Of a stretch of DNA of 11,126 nucleotides, positions 1 through 6,427 are shown one piece after another (the first letter of the stretch is position 1; each line of letters begins with the position of its first letter). Source of the stretch: Thermoplasmata archaeon (GTDB lineage: Archaea; Thermoplasmatota; Thermoplasmata; WALJ01); assembly GCA_015522885.1 (NCBI GenBank), contig WALJ01000151.1, forward strand, positions 1 to 11,126. Reading direction: 5' to 3'. Made by a program: the position numbers and the translations under genes. The notes under the pieces were generated by a model. That model was not told where the DNA came from. It saw nothing but the letters and a program-made list of their open reading frames with translations, and made no database searches.

Positions 1-2
1 AC

Positions 3-37
3 CATTAGTTTGGAAGCTTATGTCTCTGACTATGCAT
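3..37 (+). repeat. Partial copy of a dispersed palindromic repeat
   Basis: These 35 bases match 6441-6475 at 33 positions (differences at 12 and 34). The matching block ends with GTCTCTGACTA, one 11-bp arm of the palindromic module seen whole at 6428-6470. The other arm would lie just before the window start, so this copy is cut by the edge or truncated. It shows that the repeat occurs at least three times within 6.5 kb. Confidence 0.7.
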
Positions 38-57
38 TCTTCCATCATCGTTACCAC

Positions 58-192
58 CTATTTATTCCTTTCATCTTCTATGGCAGACGAAGCACAGGTA
101 TGGTATGAACCGTACATTTTTCTAACCTTGAGGTCTCCTGCTTTTCTCTCAACCCTCTCCTTTCTATTTCTGTGTTTGCAGACCTCGGTCAT
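58..192 (-). CDS. Possible 44-residue basic protein or gene remnant
   Basis: The minus strand reads 44 codons from an ATG at 192 to a TAG at 58-60. A GGTGAT motif, the archaeal anti-Shine-Dalgarno complement, sits three bases before the ATG. The product is highly charged (many Lys, Arg, Glu), with two cysteines and no hydrophobic segment. The frame stays open further upstream, so this could be the 3' remnant of a longer gene. I recognise no family. Against it: short length, position beside a repeat, and an overlapping open frame on the other strand. Confidence 0.25.
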   Translation of the reverse strand: MTEVCKHRNRKERVERKAGDLKVRKMYGSYHTCASSAIEDERNK

Positions 193-365
193 GGTATCAC
201 CTACCTGCAACCGTGACCATGCCTGCGCTTTTTCAGGATTTTGGCGAACTTGATGTCTCCGGGTTTCCTTTATATATGACAGATGTGGGTGTATGAGACA
301 CTGGAAAATCAGGTAAAATATTCCATAACAAAGGAACAAGTTATGCAACACAGTACCCCATACAG

Positions 366-374
366 AAATATTAA
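366..374 (+). promoter_or_regulatory. TATA-like box for the radical SAM gene
   Basis: AAATATTAA is centred about 28 bases before the ATG at 398, the spacing expected for a leaderless or nearly leaderless archaeal transcript and similar to other genes here. A stronger-looking TTTATATAT at 269-277 is an alternative and would give a leader of about 100 bases. Confidence 0.4.
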
Positions 375-397
375 TACACAATGTAGAATTGGAGACT

Positions 398-1351
398 ATG
401 ATACCTCGATATGTCAGACCATCCGTAGGAACCATAGGGACTCTCGGACTGAAGAAGATAAAGATGTCTGCCAGACCTACCACGGCATACATAATGCTGG
501 GTGAGCGATGCGATTCCAACTGCCTGTTCTGCACGCAGAGAAAGGAGAATGGAGAGAACGACAGGCTCTCCAGAGTCATATGGCCGAAGTACCGAACCGA
601 AGAGGTTATGGATGTACTCAAAGAAAAAAAAGGCCTGTTCTCACGAATATGCTTTCAGACCCTTGATTACAAAGGCGTGGTTGATGATGTCCTTTCGCTA
701 TCTGAAGAACTCCGTGGGATTGCACCGATATCCGTTTCAATAGTCCCGACCGGTGAGAACGAAATGAGAAAGCTAAGAGATGCGGGCGTGGAATACATGA
801 GTGTCGCTCTGGATGCGGCGAATCCGAAAATTTTTGAAAAAGTGAAAGGTGCGGGAGTCGGCAACAGATTCTCGTGGCAGGGGCACTGGAATGCCCTGAA
901 AACATCCGTAAAAGTCTTTGGGAAAGGAAACACCCATCTCATAGTGGGCCTCGGAGAGAGTGACGAAGATTTGATAAAGACCATGATAGAACTGAAGAAT
1001 CTGGGCATTTATACCGCTCTTTTCGCATTCACACCCGTAAACTGGGGAAGAGCGCCGGATATGGGAAGATACAGAGCGATACAGCTTGCTCATGCCCTAA
1101 TTTACAGGAAAAATTGGCGAAATTTTGAATTTACGGATGGCAAATTGACGGATTTCGGTGTAAAGAAAGCTTTTCTGGAAGAGCTCACGATATCGGCATT
1201 TCTTACCTCGGGATGTCCGGGATGTAATCGACCTTTTTACAACGAAAGGCCGGGAAAGGAACCGTACAACTATCCTCATCCCATAAACAAGGAGATTGCT
1301 AAAAGGGCTCTCGAGATGTCTATATCCCACATTCATCTCAGAAGACCCTGA
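398..1351 (+). CDS. lipS1: LipS1-like radical SAM protein (biotin synthase-related)
   Basis: A 317-residue radical SAM enzyme. The cluster motif CX3CX2C is Cys38, Cys42 and Cys45, within MLGERCDSNCLFC. A second conserved cysteine pair lies near the C terminus at Cys273 and Cys276 (SGCPGCNRPFYNERPG), which could hold an auxiliary iron-sulfur cluster. This layout fits the biotin synthase-related family (COG2516) that contains archaeal LipS1. From established knowledge, LipS1 works with LipS2 to insert sulfur into octanoyl groups, making lipoyl cofactor. No LipS2 gene is in this window, so the substrate is inferred. I chose ATG 398, with GGAG just upstream and a TATA-like box 28 bases before it; TTG 389 is an in-frame alternative. 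The 3' end overlaps the convergent DUF2797 gene by 19 bases. The family is secure, the lipoyl role less so. Confidence 0.8.
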   Translation: MIPRYVRPSVGTIGTLGLKKIKMSARPTTAYIMLGERCDSNCLFCTQRKENGENDRLSRVIWPKYRTEEVMDVLKEKKGLFSRICFQTLDYKGVVDDVLSLSEELRGIAPISVSIVPTGENEMRKLRDAGVEYMSVALDAANPKIFEKVKGAGVGNRFSWQGHWNALKTSVKVFGKGNTHLIVGLGESDEDLIKTMIELKNLGIYTALFAFTPVNWGRAPDMGRYRAIQLAHALIYRKNWRNFEFTDGKLTDFGVKKAFLEELTISAFLTSGCPGCNRPFYNERPGKEPYNYPHPINKEIAKRALEMSISHIHLRRP

Positions 1352-2142
1352 ATCTTTCTGCCGACGATGTCAGACAGGTTAAGAGCATATATTCCGCTGT
1401 TCTCGTAAATCAGATATTTGCCCTTTATCCCAAGAACCTTTCCCCAATGTCTGCTTGCCGTAGCTCTGAGTTGAGGAGGTCTTCTAAGAGGCAAAGAGAT
1501 TGGGTACCCGTCAAGAAATCTCAGTTCCGGCAGAGCACCGAGTTCGCTCTCCATTTCCATGATTTTTTCGGTGTATATGACGCTTATCCTGTCTTTGTCG
1601 ATTTCCTTTGAGAATTTAGAAAGAATGCCTTTCGAAGAATGCGCCTGAGGTATCAGATACGCCTTGCTGACATGCTTTTCAAAGTTTCTCGCAGCGAGCC
1701 TGTTGGGAAGCTCTTTGATAATTGCATAGGCATCCGCACCCTGCTCTATCGCTCTTTTTTCAGCCCTCTGCAGTGAGGTCATACCGACCTTAATGAGGTT
1801 TCCGAAGAATGCCAGATAAACCACATGCTTTCTCGAGCAGAATTCCACATTGCAGAGAGAGCCGTCACACTGAGGCTCGAATATGCATCTTAAAATCGGA
1901 ATTATCGGTTTGGCACATTCCGGACACTGCCTGAATTCTCCCACCACTGCATTATTCGGGCACGGCCTGTACTTCCCCTTTTCAAATGAACCGGTACACC
2001 ATATTCCCTTGCTCGCAGATACATCTATAAACTCCAAAGAGGAAAGTTCCACCTCTTCGAGTCTTCCATTATGATAAATGAGAAGGCCGGGCAAAAAGTC
2101 TTTCCAGTCATAGGAAATCACATGAGCATCCTCGATTCTCAC
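1333..2142 (-). CDS. DUF2797 family protein, zinc-binding and GIY-YIG-like
   Basis: A 269-residue cytosolic protein. The first part carries eight cysteines (49, 61, 73, 76, 86, 92, 97, 102), suggesting one or two zinc sites. It is followed by the block HVVYLAFFGNLIKVGMTS at 106-123 and AIEQGADAYAII, characteristic of DUF2797, a family with a GIY-YIG-like core. Some relatives of that fold are nucleases, but the activity here is unknown. The start is uncertain. GTG 2142 is the first conventional start after the in-frame stop of the upstream ORF, but it has no clear Shine-Dalgarno. The reading frame is open for 15 codons above it, and a GGAG lies about nine bases before an ATT codon there. The gene follows the small ORF at 2188-2502 in the same direction and may be cotranscribed with it. 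Confidence 0.75.
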   Translation of the reverse strand: MRIEDAHVISYDWKDFLPGLLIYHNGRLEEVELSSLEFIDVSASKGIWCTGSFEKGKYRPCPNNAVVGEFRQCPECAKPIIPILRCIFEPQCDGSLCNVEFCSRKHVVYLAFFGNLIKVGMTSLQRAEKRAIEQGADAYAIIKELPNRLAARNFEKHVSKAYLIPQAHSSKGILSKFSKEIDKDRISVIYTEKIMEMESELGALPELRFLDGYPISLPLRRPPQLRATASRHWGKVLGIKGKYLIYENSGIYALNLSDIVGRKIQGLLR

Positions 2143-2187
2143 ATCAGAGCCATACTCTACATGTACTTCAATTTTACTGAGCTCCGA

Positions 2188-2502
2188 TTACATCTCTTTC
2201 TTTCCTTTTATTATCTTCGAAGTTCTCTCAGCCACCTCCTTCCTGGTATTGCAAAACATATCCACAGGGAATTCGAAGGCCCTTTCTTCTTCAGGAGCGG
2301 ACCCCTTGAACTTCAGAACCTTAAAGTGAGCCTTTTCGTTCTTACGGGTGAATTCGACCGCATTGTCCGCCTTATCCTCGAGAAGTTTGTTTATGTCCCC
2401 GAACATTAAGGAGTTCACCGCAATGAATGAGAGCATATCTCTGCCAAACACCTCCTTCAGCAGCATATCCGTAAGTCCGGCTTTATCATACGCGCCGACC
2501 AA
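2188..2502 (-). CDS. Uncharacterised 104-residue protein, possibly 5'-truncated
   Basis: A TTG at 2502 opens 104 codons ending in TAA at 2188-2190. An internal ATG at 2466 would give 92 residues. The product has an apolar first half and a charged C-terminal half rich in Lys and Glu; I recognise no family and see no membrane segment or cysteine motif. There is no Shine-Dalgarno before the TTG. The frame stays open upstream through a stretch shared with the dispersed repeat (2514-2530) until a TAG in that repeat. The 61-bp element at 2533-2593 is just beyond. This arrangement suggests that the original 5' end was lost or replaced when the element arrived. It is in the same frame as the downstream DUF2797 gene, separated by a stop and 15 codons. 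Confidence 0.5.
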   Translation of the reverse strand: MVGAYDKAGLTDMLLKEVFGRDMLSFIAVNSLMFGDINKLLEDKADNAVEFTRKNEKAHFKVLKFKGSAPEEERAFEFPVDMFCNTRKEVAERTSKIIKGKKEM

Positions 2503-2513
2503 AAGTAATGTAA

Positions 2514-2530
2514 ATGAAGTCTCTGACTAA
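2514..2530 (-). repeat. Half copy of the 43-bp palindromic module
   Basis: On the minus strand these bases read TAGTCAGAGACTTCATT, identical to 6428-6444. Beyond that the two copies diverge, so only one arm of the module is present. It sits on the same side of the 61-bp element as in the 6364-6470 copy, so the two modules travel or recur together. Confidence 0.75.
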
Positions 2531-2532
2531 CA

Positions 2533-2593
2533 GTCGCCGACCGGAGGAAAGCTGTCCATCAAAGATATAAGTTAACAAAGTTAGGTCGGCGAC
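2533..2593 (-). repeat. 61-bp terminal-inverted-repeat element, copy A (MITE-like)
   Basis: The element starts with GTCGCCGACC and ends with its exact reverse complement GGTCGGCGAC. A copy in opposite orientation lies at 6364-6424, with one base different in 61. The copies share three further bases (TAT or ATA) at one end. No target-site duplication is evident. It carries no coding capacity, so it resembles a miniature inverted-repeat element mobilised in trans, or a repeated recombinase or structural site. It lies 12 bases after the ABC permease stop codon and 30 bases before the small ORF at 2502. Confidence 0.75.
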
Positions 2594-2605
2594 TATAAAT
2601 AAATT
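2594..2605 (-). terminator. T-rich tract after the ABC permease gene
   Basis: Immediately after the permease TGA the minus strand reads AATTTATTTATA. Archaeal termination commonly uses T-rich tracts without a strong hairpin. The adjoining 10-bp inverted repeat of the 61-bp element could reinforce termination, but the two effects cannot be separated from sequence alone. Confidence 0.3.
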
Positions 2606-4006
2606 TCACCTAGCCCATTTTCTGTCCATCATCTTTCCCGAGTATTCGAGCGAGAGATAAAGAATGAATGCGCTCCAGTCCAGAATGAAGATCGTGAGCA
2701 GAGCGCCGGGGAAACCCATGTCCATGCTCTTTTTTATAGCATAGGCACCAATGGAAAGTACCGTGAACAGCAGGATAGAGACGCTGTAAAGCAGGAGAAC
2801 ATCGGATTTCTTTCCCGCATATCTTATCCCGAAAGGCAGGGACACGGCCACAGAAAGAAAGAACGACAGTATTAGAACAGCAAAAGCGAGATAAATACGG
2901 TTAAATCCTGTGAAAATCGAAAAGTAGAAGGGGAAAACGGAAGCTGTCAGAAGTGCGAGTGCCATGGCGCTCGTTTTCCCAGACACTATCTTCTTTCCCG
3001 AAACAGGAAGGTTCTTGAGTATCCAGAGGGTGTTTTCCTCGGAGAGGAAGATGTTGAGCGCAGGGAATACGAAGAGATAGGATGCAAGGATGAAACTTCC
3101 CAGAAAAAGGAAGATGAAGGGCAGGGCCGGAACGATATACGGCCGGATAAGGGGAGGAAATATCCCTGTGTCTATGTGAACTGCCAGATACCCGCTTCCT
3201 ATGCCCACGGATACCGCGGTTATGAGAAAACTGAGAATCAACCTGTCCCTCCAGAGAACGGTTATCTCCTTCCATCTCAGCGCTTCCAGCGGATTTCTGA
3301 TCTTTTTTGAGTATGCGGCGGCGCTCTTTCTCTCCTTTCTCACCACGTAGCCGAAGGAACCGCGAGATATTTTCAGGGCCCAAAGAAGATATGGGAGGGA
3401 TATCGCAATTAACAGAAAGATTTGCCAGAGCTCACGGAAGTACCACAGAGCGGAGATGAAAATTACGGGGACTATCATAAACCTTCTTTTAGGGCTGAAA
3501 TAATGTATGGCAAGAACCACTCCAAGAACTATCGCAAGAACAACACCGAGAGTGAATTTCAGATAAAGCTCGGGGTACCCTACGGGAACTTCATAAAGGG
3601 AGAGCATGAAAATATATGAGGAGGAGAAGAGCGCCCAGAGGCCGAGATTGACCCAAAATATCAGGTTAAAGATGCCGAATGAGACCCTGAAATGTGATAT
3701 CGGTGATGAGAAGAGGTACTCTATCCTTCTGGAATCCACGAAATATCTGTGAAAATCCGCAGAGGCTTTGAGCATGAAGAGGAAGAACATAGCAAAGAAA
3801 ATCTGCTCCATGTCCATCGGAAACGATGCGCTCATCTCGAAGATCGTGAGTCTCGCGCTCATCACAACGGAAAAGGCGATTATGACCGAGAACCAGCCGT
3901 AAAGAGCGGGGCTTTCCCTCGCCTTCTTTCCGAGGTTTCTGGATGTTTCGGTGAGTTCGAGCGCATAAATCCTAACGCTTTCCTTTAATAACCGAGAAAT
4001 AGGCAT
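2606..4006 (-). CDS. ABC-2-type transporter permease subunit
   Basis: A 466-residue integral membrane protein with roughly twelve hydrophobic segments. The first is around residues 40-65, and several aromatic-rich helices follow in the C-terminal half. A short polar N terminus precedes them. The overall pattern fits the permease of a two-component ABC exporter in which the ATPase and membrane subunit are separate genes; the substrate cannot be read from sequence. I chose ATG 4006 because GGGAG at 4015-4019 lies eight bases upstream. TTG 4012 is two codons longer, but that motif is too close to it. The start lies inside the ATPase gene (35-base overlap), so translation is probably coupled. No substrate-binding lipoprotein is nearby, which favours export or membrane remodelling over import. 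Confidence 0.8.
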   Translation of the reverse strand: MPISRLLKESVRIYALELTETSRNLGKKARESPALYGWFSVIIAFSVVMSARLTIFEMSASFPMDMEQIFFAMFFLFMLKASADFHRYFVDSRRIEYLFSSPISHFRVSFGIFNLIFWVNLGLWALFSSSYIFMLSLYEVPVGYPELYLKFTLGVVLAIVLGVVLAIHYFSPKRRFMIVPVIFISALWYFRELWQIFLLIAISLPYLLWALKISRGSFGYVVRKERKSAAAYSKKIRNPLEALRWKEITVLWRDRLILSFLITAVSVGIGSGYLAVHIDTGIFPPLIRPYIVPALPFIFLFLGSFILASYLFVFPALNIFLSEENTLWILKNLPVSGKKIVSGKTSAMALALLTASVFPFYFSIFTGFNRIYLAFAVLILSFFLSVAVSLPFGIRYAGKKSDVLLLYSVSILLFTVLSIGAYAIKKSMDMGFPGALLTIFILDWSAFILYLSLEYSGKMMDRKWAR

Positions 4007-4673
4007 TCTCAACGCTCCCGTATCTGTCGACCATATCCTTTGTTTTTCCGTTAAAGACTGTCTTGCCCCTCTTCATTATGTATACTGTATCCGCAATCTT
4101 CTCCACCAGTTCGGTGGAATGGGTGGCTATCACGGTTGTCCCGGAGCGCTCCCTTATGAAATCCTGCAATGCTCTGGATGTCAGGGGGTCAAGGCCGTAC
4201 ACAGGCTCGTCCAGCAGGAGGTTCTTCGGAGAGTGGATGATGGCGGCAATGACCGATATTTTCTGTTTCATGCCCTTTGAATAGGTGCCTATCTCGTAAT
4301 CGAGGAAATCCGAGATGCCGAGCCGTTTTGCCAGACTTTCTATCCTTTTATCCGCTTTTTCAATTTCCCTTACGGATGCCACGAACTGTAGAAACTCCCT
4401 TCCCGTGAGCCTTTCGTAGAGATAGGGCATCTCAGGCAGATATCCGGTTATTTTTCTCGCTTCGATGGAATCTTCTTTTACAGATATGCCGTCTATCTCG
4501 ACCGTTCCTGCATCGAAAGGTATCACATTTGCGCATATCTTCAGCAGGGTGCTCTTTCCCGCACCGTTTTCCCCGAGTATCGCTGTTACCTCTCCATCCT
4601 TGAAGAGAGCGCTCACGCCGTCGAGCGCCGTAATCTCACCGTATCTCTTCAAAAGTCCTCTTATCGATATCAT
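3972..4673 (-). CDS. ABC transporter ATP-binding protein
   Basis: A 233-residue nucleotide-binding subunit. Walker A is GENGAGKST at 34-42, the signature loop is YSKGMKQK at 131-138, Walker B is LLLDEP at 152-157, the D-loop is YGLDP at 159-163 and the switch histidine is His185 in ATHS. The signature departs from LSGGQ but matches the YSKGM form common in ABC-2-type exporter ATPases. The usual Q-loop glutamine position reads LPEMP. All catalytic residues are present, so it should hydrolyse ATP. It is the first gene of the operon; a TATA-like box 26 bases before the ATG implies a leaderless transcript. The permease gene begins inside its 3' end. Confidence 0.9.
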   Translation of the reverse strand: MISIRGLLKRYGEITALDGVSALFKDGEVTAILGENGAGKSTLLKICANVIPFDAGTVEIDGISVKEDSIEARKITGYLPEMPYLYERLTGREFLQFVASVREIEKADKRIESLAKRLGISDFLDYEIGTYSKGMKQKISVIAAIIHSPKNLLLDEPVYGLDPLTSRALQDFIRERSGTTVIATHSTELVEKIADTVYIMKRGKTVFNGKTKDMVDRYGSVENAYFSVIKGKR

Positions 4674-4694
4674 TTACCGGTCTTCTTTCTTATC

Positions 4695-4704
4695 GTATAT
4701 AAAA
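4695..4704 (-). promoter_or_regulatory. TATA-like box for the ABC operon
   Basis: The minus strand reads TTTTATATAC, centred about 26 bases before the ATPase start codon at 4673, which predicts transcription from at or next to the ATG. It shares a 91-base divergent spacer with the promoter of the small zinc protein. Confidence 0.55.
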
Positions 4705-4736
4705 TTTCATATCGGATTTGTCAGGGACAGTGAAAA

Positions 4737-4743
4737 CTTTAAA
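4737..4743 (+). promoter_or_regulatory. TATA-like box for the small zinc protein
   Basis: CTTTAAA is centred 25 bases before the ATG at 4765, again predicting a leaderless transcript. No Shine-Dalgarno motif precedes that ATG, which supports this reading. Confidence 0.5.
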
Positions 4744-4764
4744 CCGGAAAACAGATGTGCCCGT

Positions 4765-4947
4765 ATGATTCAGGGTCTCTGCTATATATGCGGAAAGCCC
4801 GCTATGCACATCTGCTCCGTATGCGGGAATGCTGTCTGCGATGAGCACTATGTACCGGAATTGAGGGCATGCGTCGAGTGCGCTCATAAGGCCGGATACG
4901 GGAAAAACAGGAAGATTCCCGAGGAACTCAGACCGAAGAGCGTTTAG
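4765..4947 (+). CDS. Small zinc-finger protein, 60 residues
   Basis: ATG 4765 opens 60 codons ending in TAG. Zinc ligands are evenly laid out: Cys6/Cys9, Cys17/Cys20, Cys25/His28 and Cys36/Cys39, enough for two interleaved zinc ions in a HIT-type or B-box-like cross-brace fold. A short basic tail follows (GKNRKIPEELRPK). The protein is too small for an enzyme; binding to nucleic acid or another protein is the likely role (inference). The frame is open upstream, but a TATA-like box 25 bases before this ATG fixes the start. It diverges from the ABC operon and converges on the arginine decarboxylase gene, whose stop codon overlaps its own in the four bases TTAG. Confidence 0.75.
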   Translation: MIQGLCYICGKPAMHICSVCGNAVCDEHYVPELRACVECAHKAGYGKNRKIPEELRPKSV

Positions 4948-5438
4948 AGTATCAGTATGGCCGCTGCCAGAGCGGTTACCCAGTTCTCATCGTCCCCCGG
5001 TATGGAAGCGCCTACGGAGCGGATATCGTTCACCTCGTCCTCATCTATGTCTGTCAGTGATGTGAGCATATACGATGCCATGTCCTCTGCAACCTGCCTC
5101 GCTTCATCGAGACCGACATGACCGTGATACTCAGATATATAACCGTAGTGCTCTTTATCCGCTGTTCTCGCCAGACCTACCGCCGCGCTCACCACCCCGC
5201 GCTCGTAGCTCGTGATTCTCGACATCACACAGAAGGTTATTTGTCCGTCCTGAAGCTTTTTCAGCCCCTCTTTCTTCGATATTATCCTCGCACCCGGCGG
5301 ACAAATGGAAGAAACGCTGACAAGGTTCAGCCTCTCTATTCCAGCCTCTCTCAGAGCCATCTCGAAGCTGAGGAGTTCTTCCTCAGCCTTTCCCTTTCCA
5401 GAGGTGAAAAAGATTTCTTTGGGGACAAGGACTGTCAT
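4944..5438 (-). CDS. pdaD: Pyruvoyl-dependent arginine decarboxylase
   Basis: A 164-residue proenzyme that converts arginine to agmatine, feeding polyamine synthesis and, in archaea, agmatidine modification of tRNA-Ile. Homologues cleave themselves between two serines, turning the second into the pyruvoyl cofactor. The site is visible as Ser43-Ser44 in LVSVSSICPPG, preceded by Asn38. Glu103, in YISEYHGHVG, matches the conserved catalytic glutamate of the family. Length is typical. ATG 5438 has a TATA-like box 25 bases upstream and no Shine-Dalgarno, so the transcript is probably leaderless. It is divergent from the XTP pyrophosphatase gene over 82 bases and tail-to-tail with the small zinc protein. 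Confidence 0.93.
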   Translation of the reverse strand: MTVLVPKEIFFTSGKGKAEEELLSFEMALREAGIERLNLVSVSSICPPGARIISKKEGLKKLQDGQITFCVMSRITSYERGVVSAAVGLARTADKEHYGYISEYHGHVGLDEARQVAEDMASYMLTSLTDIDEDEVNDIRSVGASIPGDDENWVTALAAAILIL

Positions 5439-5460
5439 GAGTGGAGAAGCTGATGTGGGT

Positions 5461-5468
5461 ATTTAAAG
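5461..5468 (-). promoter_or_regulatory. TATA-like box for pdaD
   Basis: The minus strand reads CTTTAAAT, centred about 26 bases before the ATG at 5438. It lies in the short divergent spacer shared with the XTP pyrophosphatase gene. Confidence 0.5.
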
Positions 5469-5490
5469 ATTATCTGGATAAACAACCCAT

Positions 5491-5500
5491 ATTCTTATAT
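5491..5500 (+). promoter_or_regulatory. TATA-like box for the XTP pyrophosphatase gene
   Basis: ATTCTTATAT is centred about 25 bases before the GTG at 5521. The spacing supports GTG as the true, leaderless start. Confidence 0.5.
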
Positions 5501-5520
5501 CACCCACAGGATTCCGAATC

Positions 5521-6087
5521 GTGAAGATTCATTTCATAACCGGAAACGAGAACAAGGTCGAAGAGGCGAAGAAAAAGATCGGCCCACTGGGCTTTGAGGT
5601 AATTCAAAAGAATTTGAATCCGCCAGAGATACAGTCAGATAATCTGGAAGATGTGGCTCTTTTCTCTGCGAAATGGGTTTCAGAGAGGTTTTCAGAGCCG
5701 TTTTTCCTCGAGGATGCGGGTTTTTTCGTGGATTCTCTGAACGGATTCCCGGGTGTTTATTCCGCATATGTCTTTGAGACTTTGGGCTATATGGGCATTT
5801 TGAGACTCATGGATGGAATAGAGGAAAGGAGTGCGAGGTTCGCCGCAGTCATAGCGTACCATGATGGCAAACAGATAAAGAGCTTCGGAGGTGAAGTTTC
5901 GGGGCACATTACACAAGAACCGAGGGGGAGCAACGGATTCGGCTATGACCCGATATTCATACCGGAAGGAGAGAGCAGAACCTTTGCGGAGATGAGCGCC
6001 GAGGAGAAAGGAAGGGTATCCCACAGGGGAAGAGCGCTCGAAAAGATGCAAGAGTGGCTTAAAGAGAAGGACACAACTGATAGGTGA
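5521..6087 (+). CDS. rdgB: XTP/dITP diphosphatase (RdgB/HAM1 family)
   Basis: A 188-residue house-cleaning enzyme that hydrolyses deaminated purine triphosphates such as XTP and dITP to monophosphates, keeping them out of nucleic acid. Family motifs are in order: TGNENK at 7-12, the metal-site glutamate Glu36, EDAGFFVDSLNGFPG at 64-78 with Asp65 as the expected general base, GFGYDPIF near 139-146 and SHRGRAL from 167 that reads the purine. Length is usual. The start is GTG 5521, supported by MKIHFITGN aligning with family N termini and by the TATA-like box 25 bases upstream. It stands alone: divergent from pdaD and followed by a 560-base gene-free stretch. Confidence 0.94.
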   Translation: MKIHFITGNENKVEEAKKKIGPLGFEVIQKNLNPPEIQSDNLEDVALFSAKWVSERFSEPFFLEDAGFFVDSLNGFPGVYSAYVFETLGYMGILRLMDGIEERSARFAAVIAYHDGKQIKSFGGEVSGHITQEPRGSNGFGYDPIFIPEGESRTFAEMSAEEKGRVSHRGRALEKMQEWLKEKDTTDR

Positions 6088-6211
6088 TTTTTCCTCATAG
6101 ACGGGGGCCTTTTCTCTCGCTGTGTTACATAAACAGGGCTTCATCCCGAAACTCGAAAACTCCATAGCAAGTTTGAATGCTTAATATCATAATCATCGTA
6201 ATAAAAACTAA

Positions 6212-6220
6212 CTTAATATA
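6212..6220 (+). promoter_or_regulatory. TATA-like box for a possible small RNA
   Basis: CTTAATATA predicts transcription from about 6242, 13 bases before the first strong hairpin. There is no start codon or ORF of note at the expected distance. Confidence 0.35.
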
Positions 6221-6242
6221 GCCATAGCTGATACACCTCTGT

Positions 6243-6352
6243 GTTTTTTCGCATTGGGTGAGACCTGTCTATTCAACCGAAATCCACAGGTCTTCACCCA
6301 GTTCCTTAGCCCTCCGGCGCTAAGGTTGCTGTACCGCCTCAGGCCTATTTTT
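6243..6352 (+). ncRNA. Possible structured small RNA, about 110 nt
   Basis: Two well-formed hairpins lie side by side. The first pairs TGGGTGA-ACCTGT (6255-6268, with one bulged G) with ACAGGT-TCACCCA (6286-6300, with a bulged CT) around a 17-base loop. The second pairs CCTTAGC (6304-6310) with GCTAAGG (6319-6325) around an eight-base loop. A TATA-like box lies about 25 bases before the modelled 5' end and a T tract closes the region at 6348-6352. I cannot match it to tRNA, SRP RNA, RNase P RNA or 5S rRNA. The alternative is the palindromic end of a decayed transposon; the ends given are estimates. Confidence 0.35.
6346..6352 (+). terminator. T tract after the hairpin pair
   Basis: The plus strand reads CTATTTTTCC around 6345-6354, with five consecutive T after the hairpins, fitting archaeal T-rich termination. 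It is weak on its own and depends on the small RNA model. Confidence 0.3.
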
Positions 6353-6363
6353 CCGTAAGTATA

Positions 6364-6424
6364 GTCGCCGACCTAACTTTGTTAACTTATATCTTTGATA
6401 GACAGCTTTCCTCCGGTCGGCGAC
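6364..6424 (+). repeat. 61-bp terminal-inverted-repeat element, copy B (MITE-like)
   Basis: GTCGCCGACC at one end and GGTCGGCGAC at the other bound a 61-base element that is the reverse complement of 2533-2593 with a single difference. Both copies also carry TAT/ATA just outside the same end. The two copies face each other across 3.8 kb of ordinary genes. The interior contains GTTAAC and no ORF. No target-site duplication is visible. Confidence 0.75.
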
Positions 6425-6427
6425 CAC

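Larger units (their letters stand above)
38..397. other. Gene-poor 5' region
   Basis: Between the repeat at 3-37 and the radical SAM gene I see no recognisable full gene. It holds one weak small-ORF candidate on the minus strand (58-192), a TATA-like TTTATATAT at 269-277 and a second TATA-like AAATATTAA at 366-374. Overlapping ORFs on both strands look like chance openings. It could be decayed mobile or gene-remnant DNA, but no family is recognisable. Confidence 0.4.

Noticed and set aside
193..621. Long minus-strand ORF reaching into the radical SAM gene
   Set aside because: It is antisense to the conserved N terminus and cluster motif of the radical SAM enzyme. Only its last 44 codons have any independent support.
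6240..6352. IS200/IS605 end or tnpB remnant in the hairpin region
   Set aside because: Hairpins fit such ends, but translation of either strand shows no TnpB or TnpA motif that I recognise. I kept it as an alternative only.
2533..6424. Composite transposon bounded by the facing 61-bp elements
   Set aside because: The enclosed genes are chromosomal housekeeping types with no transposase or integrase, and I see no target duplication at the outer ends.
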